Source: Armatimonadetes bacterium 55-13
GTDB lineage: Bacteria; Armatimonadota; Fimbriimonadia; Fimbriimonadales; Fimbriimonadaceae
Length of the DNA stretch: 64,000 bases
NCBI GenBank assembly: GCA_001898035.1
Contig: MKRX01000002.1
Coordinates: 175,901-239,900, forward strand
Direction of reading: 5' to 3'
The position numbers and the translations under genes were made by a program. Under the pieces are notes generated by a model. It was not told the origin of the DNA. It worked only from the letters and a program-made list of their open reading frames with translations, and did not search any database. Positions 1-8,222 of this stretch are shown piece after piece; within the stretch, counting starts at the first letter, position 1, and every line of letters starts with the position of its first letter.

Positions 1-131
1 TGAGAAAGCCATGGGGAGCTGGCCAAAAAACTCGTTCGCCACGATCTAGCAATTAGGCGGAGGTAGCGCGAGGGCGCGTGTGGAACGAAATCAAAAAGAA
101 CTGCGCGCGGCGCAAGGGGCACAAAGCAACT

Positions 132-494
132 ATGTACGGAACCAGAAAGAGAACAGGTTTTACGCTGGTGGAGATCATGATCGTCGTCTTGATCATCGGA
201 ATCTTGATGGCCATCGCCGTTCCCCAGTTCATCAAGGCCAGATCGGGAAGTCGCCAGAAAACCGTCATATCGAATTTGCGACAGATCGATGGCGCCAAAG
301 AGCGCTGGGCTATGGAAAAAGGGAAGACATCGGGAGATGCGGTTGCGTCCACCGACCTGACCCCGGACTACATAAAGACTTACCCCGATAACACTCCGGT
401 TACCGGCACCTACCTCCCGAATACTGTCGGGACCAACCCGTCTTTCCAGGGCAAAGATCAATATCAGTGGGCAGGCGACGCAACGGGTCTTTAG
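132..494 (+). CDS. Short type IV prepilin-like protein (first of tandem pair)
   Basis: This 120-residue protein carries a class III (type IV pilin) signal: a short basic leader ending in Gly, then FTLVE with Phe at +1 and Glu at +5, then a hydrophobic helix of about 20 residues. It should be cleaved and N-methylated by a prepilin peptidase and assembled into a pilus or pseudopilus. An in-frame GTG at 78 would add 18 charged residues. I chose ATG 132 because it gives a 9-residue leader, the same length as in the neighbouring paralogue at 724. The C-terminal half (Thr/Gly/Pro rich, no cysteines) matches the paralogue closely. A hairpin terminator follows. Which apparatus it serves cannot be told: no pilus assembly genes are in the window. 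Confidence 0.85.
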   Translation: MYGTRKRTGFTLVEIMIVVLIIGILMAIAVPQFIKARSGSRQKTVISNLRQIDGAKERWAMEKGKTSGDAVASTDLTPDYIKTYPDNTPVTGTYLPNTVGTNPSFQGKDQYQWAGDATGL

Positions 495-532
495 TGACTT
501 CGACCCACCGAAGAACCTGACCACGCTCCTTC

Positions 533-566
533 AAAGGAGGCATCCCCCGGGACGCCTCCTTTTTCT
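533..566 (+). terminator. Rho-independent terminator after first prepilin
   Basis: A 9-bp stem (AAAGGAGGC at 533-541 with GCCTCCTTT at 554-562) closes a 12-base loop and runs into a T-rich stretch. It separates the two prepilin genes into independent transcripts. Confidence 0.7.
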
Positions 567-723
567 TGCGTTCTTCCAAGCTAAATTCGCGATCAAATCA
601 TGTTCTCGCCGAAAAGTTGCTGCAATTCCCCGTAAGGATGCGGGCTTGGCTGTCCGATTTGTATGGAACTGATCAATCAGTTAAGACCGCATCCGCCGTG
701 GGAGGCGGAGGAGAACCAAACGC

Positions 724-1086
724 ATGAACCGAATTCGAAAGACAAAAGGCTTTACCCTCGTCGAAATCATGATCGTCGTCCTGATCATTGGCATCTTGAT
801 GGCAATCGCTGTACCTAACTTCATCAAGGCTCGCTCGAACAGCCGACGCCAGACGATCCTTGCTAACCTGAAGCAGATCGACGGTGCGAAGGAGCAGTGG
901 GCGATGGAGGGTGGTCACACCACCGGCGACGCCTGCGCCGCCGCTGACCTCAGCCAGTACATCAAGGTTTGGCCGGTCGATACCCCTGTTACCGGTACCT
1001 ATGCTCCTGAAGTCATGGGCACCAACCCCAGCTTCCAGTCTCACGACTCTGACTGGTGGAAAGACACGGCTAACGGCGGTCTCTAA
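724..1086 (+). CDS. Short type IV prepilin-like protein (second of tandem pair)
   Basis: This 120-residue prepilin is a paralogue of the gene at 132. It has a 9-residue leader (MNRIRKTKG), then FTLVE and nearly the same hydrophobic helix, and the shared segments NLKQIDGAKEQWAME, VTGTY and GTNPSFQ. A purine-rich ribosome site (GGCGGAGGAG) sits about 10 bases before the ATG. It ends in GGL; the first copy ends in TGL. The body is short, without the H-X9-DG motif of the large prepilin at 39512, so these two are a different pilin class (minor pilin or pseudopilin). The duplication may give dosage or two slightly different subunits. Confidence 0.85.
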   Translation: MNRIRKTKGFTLVEIMIVVLIIGILMAIAVPNFIKARSNSRRQTILANLKQIDGAKEQWAMEGGHTTGDACAAADLSQYIKVWPVDTPVTGTYAPEVMGTNPSFQSHDSDWWKDTANGGL

Positions 1087-1100
1087 ACAAAACGATTCGA

Positions 1101-1130
1101 CGGGGAGGTTCTCCCTCCCCGGTTCTTTTC
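1101..1130 (+). terminator. Rho-independent terminator after second prepilin
   Basis: CGGGGAGG (1101-1108) pairs with CCTCCCCG (1114-1121) around a 5-base loop and is followed by a T-rich run. Confidence 0.65.
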
Positions 1131-1194
1131 GACTCGCGTAAGCGAGTGGCTTAGCCAAGAAAAGACTGGTTCGGTAGGAATCCCTACCCACCAA

Positions 1195-1938
1195 GTGCGA
1201 CCAAAAAAACTCAGTTCTCGTCTCTTTTGCATGGGTCACCTTGCGGAAGGGGCGAGAATTGTTTTTGGGGATCGGAGAAATTGGCGATACATCCTGATCC
1301 CTTGGATTTGGTCGCTGGCCATCCTACTTGGAATCATGGTCCTCGGCTACGCCCTGCTGGTTCCCTGGCTCTTGGGCTGGATCAACGAGCGCTTTCAAAC
1401 TCAAACCGGGGCGCTGTTTGCCAACCTGATCTACATTCTCTTTTGGATCTTCGCCGCAGGATTTGTTTTCATCACCATAACGTCGTTCACAAGCTCGTTC
1501 CTTTGGGATGATCTCTCTCAAAAAGTGGAGGAAAAACTGACGGGACGCCCGGCGCCTCAGAGTTCTCTGAAAACATCCCGCGTCGTCTCAGATTCTTTAT
1601 CCCGAGGTGCGTTTGCCATCGCCATGACTTTCGCCTCGCTCTTTTGCGGTTGGCTCATACCCATTGTCGGTCCCGTTCTAATTGCCGGTTGGCTAGGTGT
1701 CCTGGATTACACTTCGCCCACCTTTATTCGCTACAACCGCACGGTCGGCCAACAGTGGCCGGTTGCCACGCGCATGAAGGGCTGGTTCGGCTTCCAACTC
1801 CTGGCCGGCGCTCTAACGTTGCTTCCCGTGGTGAACGTACTTCTGCTCCCTGTGATGGTTGCTGGCGGAACCGTCATGGCCGTCCGGTCAAAGATCCTCG
1901 AAGCCGGTACCCAGAACTCAGCCGAATTCAAAGCGTAG
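1195..1938 (+). CDS. EI24/CysZ-like multi-pass membrane protein
   Basis: A 247-residue integral membrane protein with about four hydrophobic segments (near residues 35-60, 70-100, 138-165 and 198-230). The N-terminal pattern of a short amphipathic stretch, then WRYILIPW and long helices resembles the EI24 domain family, which includes the sulfate transporter CysZ; I cannot assign a substrate. The start is uncertain: GTG 1195 opens the frame, while ATG 1231 (residue 13) would give a start closer to the usual EI24 N-terminus, and neither has a strong ribosome site. trpB begins 12 bases after its stop and may be cotranscribed. Confidence is good for the family, low for function. Confidence 0.7.
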   Translation: MRPKKLSSRLFCMGHLAEGARIVFGDRRNWRYILIPWIWSLAILLGIMVLGYALLVPWLLGWINERFQTQTGALFANLIYILFWIFAAGFVFITITSFTSSFLWDDLSQKVEEKLTGRPAPQSSLKTSRVVSDSLSRGAFAIAMTFASLFCGWLIPIVGPVLIAGWLGVLDYTSPTFIRYNRTVGQQWPVATRMKGWFGFQLLAGALTLLPVVNVLLLPVMVAGGTVMAVRSKILEAGTQNSAEFKA

Positions 1939-1950
1939 AATAAAGAATCC

Positions 1951-3132
1951 ATGCTTACTCGTCCCGATGCTAAAGGGCGCTTTGGCGACTATGGCGGTCG
2001 CTTTGTGCCTGAAACCTTAATGCCTGCCCTCGAACAATTATCGGAAGAGTTCGACCGAGCATGGGCGGACTCCGCGTTCAAAGACGAGTTCAATCGATAC
2101 CTTGCCGAATTCGTAGGGCGTCCCACTCCCATCACCGAAGCCCGCCGCCTCAGCGACCATCTGGGCCTGCACGTGGTCATCAAAAGGGAAGACCTCAATC
2201 ACACCGGCGCTCATAAGATCAATAACGCCCTTGGTCAAGCCCTCCTCGCCCTCAGAATGGGCAAGAAAAGAATCATCGCGGAGACCGGCGCTGGTCAGCA
2301 CGGTGTCGCCACCGCCACCGTTTGCGCTCTCTTTGGACTCAAGTGCGAAGTCTATATGGGTGAAGAAGACTGCGCTCGCCAAGAGTTGAATGTCTTCCGA
2401 ATGAAACTCTTGGGCGCCAAAGTCCATCCCGTTTCCAGCGGCACCAAAACCCTCAAAGACGCGCTCAATGAGGCGATGCGTGACTGGGTCACCAACGTCG
2501 CCGATACCCACTACATCATCGGTACCGCGGCTGGCCCCCATCCCTATCCCTATATGGTCCGGGAATTCCAACGTATCATTGGCGACGAGGCGCGACAGCA
2601 ATATCTCGACCGGTATGGTCGACTTCCCGAAGTCGGCGTCGCATGCGTAGGCGGAGGTTCTAATGCCATCGGGTTCTTCGCCGGTTTCCTAGACGATTCT
2701 GAAGTCAGATTGGTCGGTGTCGAAGCTGGCGGGCATGGACTGGAGACGGGTCAGCACGCCGCTCCCCTCACCGTTGGCTCTCCCGGCGTCCTTCACGGCT
2801 CCTACAGCTATTTGATGCAAGACGAGAGTGGTCAGGTTCTCGGCACCCACTCAGTATCCGCCGGTTTGGACTATCCAGGTGTCGGTGCGGAGCACAGCTA
2901 CCTCAAAGACATCGGCCGCGCCATATACACTGCTGCCACGGACGAGGAAGCGCTCAAGGCCTTCCGAATGCTTGCCGAAATGGAGGGCCTCATCCCTGCC
3001 TTCGAATCGTCCCATGCCTTCGCCGCCCTCACGAACAGAGAACTTTTCCCTCAGGGAACACGCGTCTTAGTGAACATGAGCGGTCGCGGAGATAAGGACA
3101 TGGAATCCGCCGCCCGCATTCTGGAGTTGTAA
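1951..3132 (+). CDS. trpB: Tryptophan synthase beta subunit
   Basis: A 393-residue, full-length TrpB. It makes L-tryptophan from indole and L-serine using pyridoxal phosphate. The PLP lysine is K89 in HTGAHKINN, and the glycine-rich phosphate loop GGGSNA lies near residue 234. The C-terminal half carries [16 protein letters not shown] and the ESSHA segment typical of TrpB1. The alpha subunit, which normally supplies indole through a tunnel, is not next to it; the following gene is unrelated. Either trpA lies elsewhere or the operon has been split. The ATG has only a weak purine-rich ribosome site and it follows the EI24-like gene closely. Confidence 0.97.
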   Translation: MLTRPDAKGRFGDYGGRFVPETLMPALEQLSEEFDRAWADSAFKDEFNRYLAEFVGRPTPITEARRLSDHLGLHVVIKREDLNHTGAHKINNALGQALLALRMGKKRIIAETGAGQHGVATATVCALFGLKCEVYMGEEDCARQELNVFRMKLLGAKVHPVSSGTKTLKDALNEAMRDWVTNVADTHYIIGTAAGPHPYPYMVREFQRIIGDEARQQYLDRYGRLPEVGVACVGGGSNAIGFFAGFLDDSEVRLVGVEAGGHGLETGQHAAPLTVGSPGVLHGSYSYLMQDESGQVLGTHSVSAGLDYPGVGAEHSYLKDIGRAIYTAATDEEALKAFRMLAEMEGLIPAFESSHAFAALTNRELFPQGTRVLVNMSGRGDKDMESAARILEL

Positions 3133-3164
3133 GCCGAATTGATCGGGACGCAGTAATACAAGGA

Positions 3165-3770
3165 ATGAGCGCAATCCATCTTGCCATCTTGGGAGCCGGT
3201 TCCATCAGGTGTACGGTGCCGGTCCTGGCCGCCCTCGCCACCTATTTTGGTGAGCGACCCATGGAGATAACCCTGTACGACGCCGACGAAGAGAGACTCG
3301 ATCTCTTTGATCGATTGGGACGAGTCTGCTTTTTCTCCGCCAAGTCCACTCACCTCCTCAAATCAACTACCGACTATAAAGAGGCTCTCGAAGGCGTGGA
3401 CCTCGTGGTTGTCCAAATCGGTGAGAATTGCGCCCGGAAATATCTGAAAGAAAACCGTCGCCAAGGATTCGCAGAACTCGGACGAGCGTCCCTGATCGAG
3501 CAAGCCGTAGATGATCTTTTACGGGACATCAATCCCACCATCCCGGTGATGAGCCTCATTTCAGATGACGTCTTTTACCCCCGAGAGGTCTATCAAATCG
3601 AGGACTGGCCCCCGCAGCTCTCCGATGAAGAACGCTTGGCGGTTCCTCACCAGGTGTTACGCTGGGTTCGCGCCGACGATTACGTCTACAAAATCCTGGA
3701 CGCCAACGAGCACGCCCCATTGAAGACGTGGTTGAACGATCCCACTTCTTTTCCGCTAATCAACCGCTGA
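3165..3770 (+). CDS. Rossmann-fold protein resembling the N-terminal half of GH4 enzymes
   Basis: A 201-residue protein opening with IHLAILGAGSIRCTVPVL, an NAD-binding beta-alpha-beta start, then EITLYDADEERLDLFDRL and GVDLVVVQIG. This pattern is that of family 4 glycosidases and lactate/malate dehydrogenase-like proteins. At about 200 residues it is less than half the length of a GH4 enzyme and lacks the usual Mn-binding Cys/His part, so it is either a stand-alone Rossmann protein or a remnant of a larger enzyme. It follows trpB by 32 bases on the same strand. Its last 15 bases overlap the 3' end of the convergent mrp gene. Function unknown. Confidence 0.6.
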   Translation: MSAIHLAILGAGSIRCTVPVLAALATYFGERPMEITLYDADEERLDLFDRLGRVCFFSAKSTHLLKSTTDYKEALEGVDLVVVQIGENCARKYLKENRRQGFAELGRASLIEQAVDDLLRDINPTIPVMSLISDDVFYPREVYQIEDWPPQLSDEERLAVPHQVLRWVRADDYVYKILDANEHAPLKTWLNDPTSFPLINR

Positions 3771-4862
3771 AAACTTCGGCCGTTCGGAGCCGTCGGATAA
3801 CTGAGTCAAGTCCCGCCGGGTCATCGAGAAAATAGACGCCTGTTGCGCCAACTTGCCCGCAATCTCTTTGAATGACTCGGCTTGAGGTCGGTGCGGTGCC
3901 GAAATGATCGCCGGCACTCCCTTGTCTCCTGCATCGCTCACCGAAGGATCGAGAGGCACCGAGCCAAGATAGGGAACCTTCAATTGCTGGGAAAGTTCCT
4001 CTCCCGTCATCCCTGAGAAGATACGAGAAACTTCGCCGCAGTTCGGGCAAACGAATCCCGCCATGTTCTCCACGACCCCAATAATCGGCGCGTTCAAGCG
4101 TCGGAACAGATGCACACTTTTCCCTGCGATATTCGCTGCCACATGGTGAGGTGTGGTTACAATAACGACTCCGGTTAAAGGCGCCAACTGGGCCAAACTC
4201 ATGGGAGCGTCTCCCGTTCCCGGCGGCAAGTCCACCAAGAGATAATCCAACTCGCCCCAGTCCACGTCTTCCAAGAGTTGCTTAACCGTTCCCGCTACCA
4301 TAGGTCCGCGCCACAAGACCGCCTGTCCCTCTTCCAGTAGGGAACCTAACGACATTGTGCGGAGACCGTAGCGTTCGATCGGGATGATCTTGTTGCCCTG
4401 AGTGTAGGGCCTTTCGGACTCTGCGCCTAACATCAGGGGGATCGACGGGCCATAAACATCCGCGTCCATCAAACCAACCCGTGCGCCAGTCTGGGCCAGA
4501 GCCACTGCTAAATTTACGGTTACCGTGCTCTTTCCAACGCCGCCCTTGCCACTTGCAATGGCGATGCAGTGCTTAACGCCAGGAATCAAGTCCTGAGGCG
4601 CAGTTTGCCTCTGACGAACTTGAGCCGTCATCTCTACGGAGACCGAAGAGACGCCCTCCAAGGCCGACACCCGTTCCTCGCACTCTTGTTTGAGTTGATC
4701 CTTAACGGGGCATGCGGGGGTCGTAAGCTCGACGATAAAGGAGACATGATCCCCCTCAATCTGAACATTCTTGACGAATCCCAGAGTAACGATATCGCGA
4801 CGGAGATCTGGGTCGATGACGCTTCGCAGCGCCTCCAGGACGTTGGCTTCGGAGACGGCCAT
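3756..4862 (-). CDS. mrp: Mrp/NBP35-type iron-sulfur carrier ATPase
   Basis: A 368-residue P-loop ATPase of the Mrp/ApbC (ParA/MinD) superfamily that moves Fe-S clusters to apo-proteins. Residues 1-85 form a DUF59/MIP18-like domain (IDPDL, then TTPACPVKD with the conserved Cys). The deviant Walker A, GKGGVGKS, is at 105-112, followed by DADVYGPSIP. A CPNC pair near residue 272 is the bridging cluster site of the family dimer. Length and architecture are normal. It is monocistronic, facing away from the sigma-factor gene at 5030 and convergent with the GH4-like gene, overlapping it by 15 bases. Confidence 0.95.
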   Translation of the reverse strand: MAVSEANVLEALRSVIDPDLRRDIVTLGFVKNVQIEGDHVSFIVELTTPACPVKDQLKQECEERVSALEGVSSVSVEMTAQVRQRQTAPQDLIPGVKHCIAIASGKGGVGKSTVTVNLAVALAQTGARVGLMDADVYGPSIPLMLGAESERPYTQGNKIIPIERYGLRTMSLGSLLEEGQAVLWRGPMVAGTVKQLLEDVDWGELDYLLVDLPPGTGDAPMSLAQLAPLTGVVIVTTPHHVAANIAGKSVHLFRRLNAPIIGVVENMAGFVCPNCGEVSRIFSGMTGEELSQQLKVPYLGSVPLDPSVSDAGDKGVPAIISAPHRPQAESFKEIAGKLAQQASIFSMTRRDLTQLSDGSERPKFSAVD

Positions 4863-4949
4863 TGCCCAGAATTCTACCTATCAAAGCCTTTTTGCACTGG
4901 GTCTGAAAGAAGTTAGGTTTCCAAATGAAAGACAGGGTGCCTCATAAAC

Positions 4950-4979
4950 GAAAGAAACTCCGGTGGGAGAACCCGGAGT
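4950..4979 (-). terminator. Terminator after orphan ECF sigma gene
   Basis: Read on the minus strand, ACTCCGG pairs with CCGGAGT around a 9-base loop and is followed by TTTCTTTCGTTT. A second small hairpin, GGACC-GAAA-GGTCC (4985-4998), lies just before it. Together they end the sigma-factor transcript before mrp. Confidence 0.55.
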
Positions 4980-5029
4980 CTCGGGGACCTTTCGGTCCGT
5001 TGACGCAACCTCTAAAAGCGACTTTCTAT

Positions 5030-5590
5030 CTACCCTGTTGCCATCGTCAAATCTTGCTTGAGTAAGCCTCTGGCTCGAAAGAGCCAACTTTTGATCGTGC
5101 CTTCGGGTTTTTGAAGCTCAATGGCAATCTCGTTGATATCCATATGCCGGAAGTGACGCAGAAAGATGATCTTTCTATACTTCTCGGGCAGTCGGGATAT
5201 CGCTTCGATCACCTGAGTGCGCGCCATGTTCGCGCCCGCTTGGTCTTCTAAGCTGCTCGACTCGTCGCACAGCATATATTCATGCTGATCGATCGAATCG
5301 CCCTCGTACTTTCGGCTTCGCACCATATCGATACAAACGTTAGTGCAGATCCGGCAGAGCCACGGCTTAATCGGACGATTCGGGTCAAAGTCCCTAATCG
5401 CTCGATATGCCTTAACCAAGCTTTCCTGTACTGCATCATTTGCATCATCTGCGTTGCGCAAAATGCGCATTGCGAGGTTCAGAAGAATGGGTCGGTAGAG
5501 ATCCGATATGAGTTCGAAGGCGACCGACTCGCCTCGCGACGCTCGCTGGATGAGATGTCCCTCCCAGCAGAGGATCTTTCCGGTTTTCAT
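5030..5590 (-). CDS. ECF-type sigma-70 family RNA polymerase sigma factor (orphan)
   Basis: A 186-residue sigma factor. Region 2 covers about residues 25-95 (SDLYRPILLNLAMRILRN, then DAVQESLVKAYRAIRDF and the WLCRICTNVCIDMVR helix). Region 4 covers about 125-180 (LPEKYRKIIFLRHF, DINEIAIEL, then PEGTIKSWLFRAR as recognition helix). It binds core polymerase and a stress or envelope promoter. No anti-sigma gene is beside it, unlike the second ECF gene at 7620. It is transcribed divergently from the exported protein at 5790, a possible target. The region 2-4 linker has an unusual acidic stretch (DESSSLEDQ). Confidence 0.93.
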   Translation of the reverse strand: MKTGKILCWEGHLIQRASRGESVAFELISDLYRPILLNLAMRILRNADDANDAVQESLVKAYRAIRDFDPNRPIKPWLCRICTNVCIDMVRSRKYEGDSIDQHEYMLCDESSSLEDQAGANMARTQVIEAISRLPEKYRKIIFLRHFRHMDINEIAIELQKPEGTIKSWLFRARGLLKQDLTMATG

Positions 5591-5789
5591 CTAATTTTTC
5601 TTGTCTTCACCTCTCCCACATTCATTCTATGATGGTTTTGCTGGGGAACCATGGTCCGTCTCAATCGTTAGGCGGATAGTCCCATATGCCTTCGATTCTT
5701 CTGCGACCAAAGCCAGCAAAAGCACTAGGTGCAAGAACGGTGCAAAGCCCTTGGGAAGTGCATATTTCGTGCCGAAAATTGCCTTTACC

Positions 5790-6656
5790 ATGGAAGCCAA
5801 AAAGCTTCTCTACAGTTTTCTGGTAGTAGCTCCAGTTTTAGCCCTCGCCGGGATCGGCCTACATAGCCGCACCTATGTAGATCCCTTTGAATGGCCACAA
5901 ACGGGGGGAGATCAGCTAAGGATTAACTCCTATCTCGATGTCGTTCGAGACACCGACGAACAAGTGCAGAACGATCGGGTCACCAGTCCCGATGAATTGA
6001 GAAGGATCGCACGTCGCTGGATAAAAGGTGCTGGCGAAGGTGAATTAAAGCCTTTGGTGCCGGTGTCCTACGATGACATGATCGTGGGCGGGGTCAAGTC
6101 CCAGATTTTTAACTCCATGGTCGCCGTAGAACGCGGCCTCATGCGTCAAGCCGATGGTGAGGTAGGAAACGGAGACTTCCGCCAGGCAACAAACGACCTC
6201 TTAATGGCGGTTCACGTTGCGGAAACCTTGAAGTACTCCAACTTCCTCATGGTCTATCGATGTTCGATGATGCAGCACATGGCGCTGAACCGACTAGACG
6301 ACATGGTTCCTTATCTGGATTCTGAGCAAAAGTCGGTCCTGAGAAAATCCTTAAAGAAGATCTGCCGAGGAACCGAGCCGCTGAACAGGATCGCTCATCA
6401 AGCCAAGATGGTCTACACGACCGCGGTTCGACTGCACGAGAACACCGAAGAGGCGATCAGGATGGCGGAAAAGATGGTGCCATCGCGGAGCTTCTTTGAG
6501 CAACCCGCGTTGGCTAAGTCCAATCCGGCTGGTGAGGCCGCCACGCCCGTCACGGAAACCCTGATGTTTAGCGATCTTAACAACGATGCTGTGCGTGCGT
6601 TGACTATCACAAAAGAATTGGAGGATAAGATCGCAAAGATCTTATCCTCCAATTAG
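5790..6656 (+). CDS. Membrane-anchored or secreted protein of unknown function
   Basis: A 288-residue protein starting at ATG 5790; the open frame extends upstream, but the hydrophobic leader LLYSFLVVAPVLALAGIGL begins right after this ATG, so it is the natural start. The rest is alpha-helical and soluble: repeated Met/Leu/Arg-rich helices (AVERGLMRQ, LMAVHVAETLKYSN, MVYRCSMMQHMALNRLDD) like a helical-repeat or sensor domain. I recognise no family. It is divergent from the orphan ECF sigma gene (199 bases between starts). The last codons, through the stop, lie inside a perfect 17-bp inverted repeat. Confidence 0.6.
   Translation: MEAKKLLYSFLVVAPVLALAGIGLHSRTYVDPFEWPQTGGDQLRINSYLDVVRDTDEQVQNDRVTSPDELRRIARRWIKGAGEGELKPLVPVSYDDMIVGGVKSQIFNSMVAVERGLMRQADGEVGNGDFRQATNDLLMAVHVAETLKYSNFLMVYRCSMMQHMALNRLDDMVPYLDSEQKSVLRKSLKKICRGTEPLNRIAHQAKMVYTTAVRLHENTEEAIRMAEKMVPSRSFFEQPALAKSNPAGEAATPVTETLMFSDLNNDAVRALTITKELEDKIAKILSSN
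6616..6654. terminator. Perfect 17-bp hairpin over a stop codon, between convergent genes
   Basis: The two arms (6616-6632 and 6638-6654) are exact reverse complements around the loop GCAAA. The right arm contains the last codons of the gene at 5790 and reaches the first base of its TAG stop. No clear T-run follows on either strand, so it may act as a bidirectional, poorly canonical terminator or as an mRNA-stabilising 3' hairpin. Confidence 0.5.
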
Positions 6657-6678
6657 TGATCGGTTCGCTTAGCTTTCT

Positions 6679-7521
6679 CTAATTATCGCTGATCGAAAGC
6701 ACCCCGGTCTCTCGCATGTCGGCGCTAAACGCCAGACCCGAAAGAGACTTCGCAGCCTCAGAAGGAGCGTCGCCGTTGCCGAAGTTCCAAGAAACTTCCG
6801 TTTCTGGATTCGCGACCTTCAAAATCACCGGGACGTGGTATCGATTGGCAACCGCTTTCGCCAGATCGACGATCGAGCCTTGACCGGTCACTACCTTGCT
6901 TCGTTGGGTCCCCGGCACCACCACGATTGACTCAGGCGTGTCGCCCTGAATCTGAACTTTAAAGATTGCCGCACTGGGTTGAGCGTTAGTTAACTCGTTA
7001 ACCCAACCGTTGCGACCCACTTGAACGGATTCGTCGCCATCGCTGCCGCCACGGATCGTAACCTTGTGACTTTCGCTCGGCCTGTACTTCATCTCGATGC
7101 CCTGGTCGGTCGGGCTGTACTGAATCTGCTCGCTGCTCGATGCGATCGTTCCCACCGATGCCATCGAAGTAGATCCGTTGGCCATCTTTACGGTGAAATA
7201 CGCGCCAAAGATAGCGGCCGCCGCCAATCCGCCAAATGCCAGATTGCGCAACCAAGTAGTCCAACCCGGACTCGCCGCTCGCTTCTTGTCGTAAATGCTC
7301 TTATCGATCGCTGCTGAAATTCGGTCGTTCAAATCGAACGGAACTTCAATCTCTTCGAACCGCAGGGAGTTCAGTTCTTCCAGAGTGGATTGAAACTGTT
7401 CGTATTCGGCCTTAAGCGTGCCATCGGCCTTCAGCTTGGCCTCAAATGACTGCGCGAGCCCTGGCTCCAGGGTTCCTTCTGCATATGCCGAGAAATACTC
7501 TCTTGCTTTGTCGTTATTCAT
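6679..7521 (-). CDS. Membrane anti-sigma factor with C-terminal STN-like domain
   Basis: A 280-residue protein with a cytoplasmic N-terminus (NDKAREYFSAYAEGTLEP, a zinc-finger-like anti-sigma fold without the usual His/Cys ligands), one transmembrane helix near residues 93-112 (LAFGGLAAAAIFGAYF) and an external part. The end (IVDLAKAVANRYHVPVILKV, then LSGLAFSADMRETGVLSI) resembles the secretin/TonB short N-terminal domain used in FecR-type signalling. It probably holds the ECF sigma factor encoded 98 bases upstream and releases it on an envelope signal. A strong ribosome site (GGGAGGTG) precedes the ATG. The role is inferred from gene order and topology. Confidence 0.65.
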   Translation of the reverse strand: MNNDKAREYFSAYAEGTLEPGLAQSFEAKLKADGTLKAEYEQFQSTLEELNSLRFEEIEVPFDLNDRISAAIDKSIYDKKRAASPGWTTWLRNLAFGGLAAAAIFGAYFTVKMANGSTSMASVGTIASSSEQIQYSPTDQGIEMKYRPSESHKVTIRGGSDGDESVQVGRNGWVNELTNAQPSAAIFKVQIQGDTPESIVVVPGTQRSKVVTGQGSIVDLAKAVANRYHVPVILKVANPETEVSWNFGNGDAPSEAAKSLSGLAFSADMRETGVLSISDN

Positions 7522-7619
7522 CCTTCACACCTCCCAACGGGAGGGAATCATCTCATTTGTAAGTTTCGAGAGCCGGCTCCCCATCCTGGACCTTCTCGAA
7601 TCTAGAAAGTGTGACTTGG

Positions 7620-8213
7620 CTAGATTCGGAAAAGTTCCTCATCTTTTTGCAGCATTTCCCGCAACGTCAGTCGAGCCCGGTTCAAACGGCTCTTGACAGT
7701 CCCAATGGGTAGGTCTAAAGCCGCAGCTATTTCCTCGTAAGACATCATCTCGGCGTGATACATCATGATCATCGCTCGCTGATATTCCGGTAGTCGAGCC
7801 ACCGCCTTTTCAAATCGTCGCTCGCGCTCACCCTTCTCTGTCAGTTCATGCGGCGAGGCGCCAGTATCTTCCACCTGAAGCTCTACGTCCCCTTCGTTGG
7901 TTACCAGCGCAGACTCGATACTGAGAGCGGACCGATTTTTTTCCTTCTTGCGAATGTCCAAGAAGCAGTTCGTCATGATTCGGTACAGCCAGGTTGTAAA
8001 GGCGCTTTGACCCTTGAAGTTATGGAGAGCGTTAAAGACGCGAACAAAGCCCTCGGCGACCACATCGGATGCTTCTTCCGGATTCCTCGTCAATCGAAAC
8101 GCATATTGGTAGGCTCGCGCACTGTGCTTGGAGATCAGCGCGTCGAAGGCGGATCGATCTCCACCTTGAGCGCGGCGGATGAGGAGTTCGTCGTCGAGAT
8201 AGGCTTCGCTCAT
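7620..8213 (-). CDS. ECF sigma factor (RpoE/SigW-like)
   Basis: A 197-residue ECF sigma factor. Region 2 spans about residues 10-80 (DELLIRRAQGGDRSAFDALI, ASDVVAEGFVRVFNAL, then FTTWLYRIMTNCFLDIRKK). Region 4 spans about 135-190 (LPEYQRAMIMMYHAEMMSYEEIA, then PIGTVKSRLNRARLTLREML). It lies between a DUF4446 gene 9 bases upstream and an anti-sigma-like gene 98 bases downstream, all on the minus strand, giving a typical sigma/anti-sigma operon. It is clearly different from the orphan ECF gene at 5030. Confidence 0.95.
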   Translation of the reverse strand: MSEAYLDDELLIRRAQGGDRSAFDALISKHSARAYQYAFRLTRNPEEASDVVAEGFVRVFNALHNFKGQSAFTTWLYRIMTNCFLDIRKKEKNRSALSIESALVTNEGDVELQVEDTGASPHELTEKGERERRFEKAVARLPEYQRAMIMMYHAEMMSYEEIAAALDLPIGTVKSRLNRARLTLREMLQKDEELFRI

Positions 8214-8222
8214 CGTGATGTG

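Noticed and set aside
1-131. Tail of an upstream gene
   Set aside because: Two frames end in stops at 48-56 but neither tail is recognisable; nothing can be assigned.
4940-5029. Possible riboswitch (GGACC-GAAA-GGTCC hairpin plus second stem) before mrp
   Set aside because: The conserved core of GEMM/c-di-GMP riboswitches is absent and the structure reads better as the terminator of the sigma-factor gene on the minus strand.
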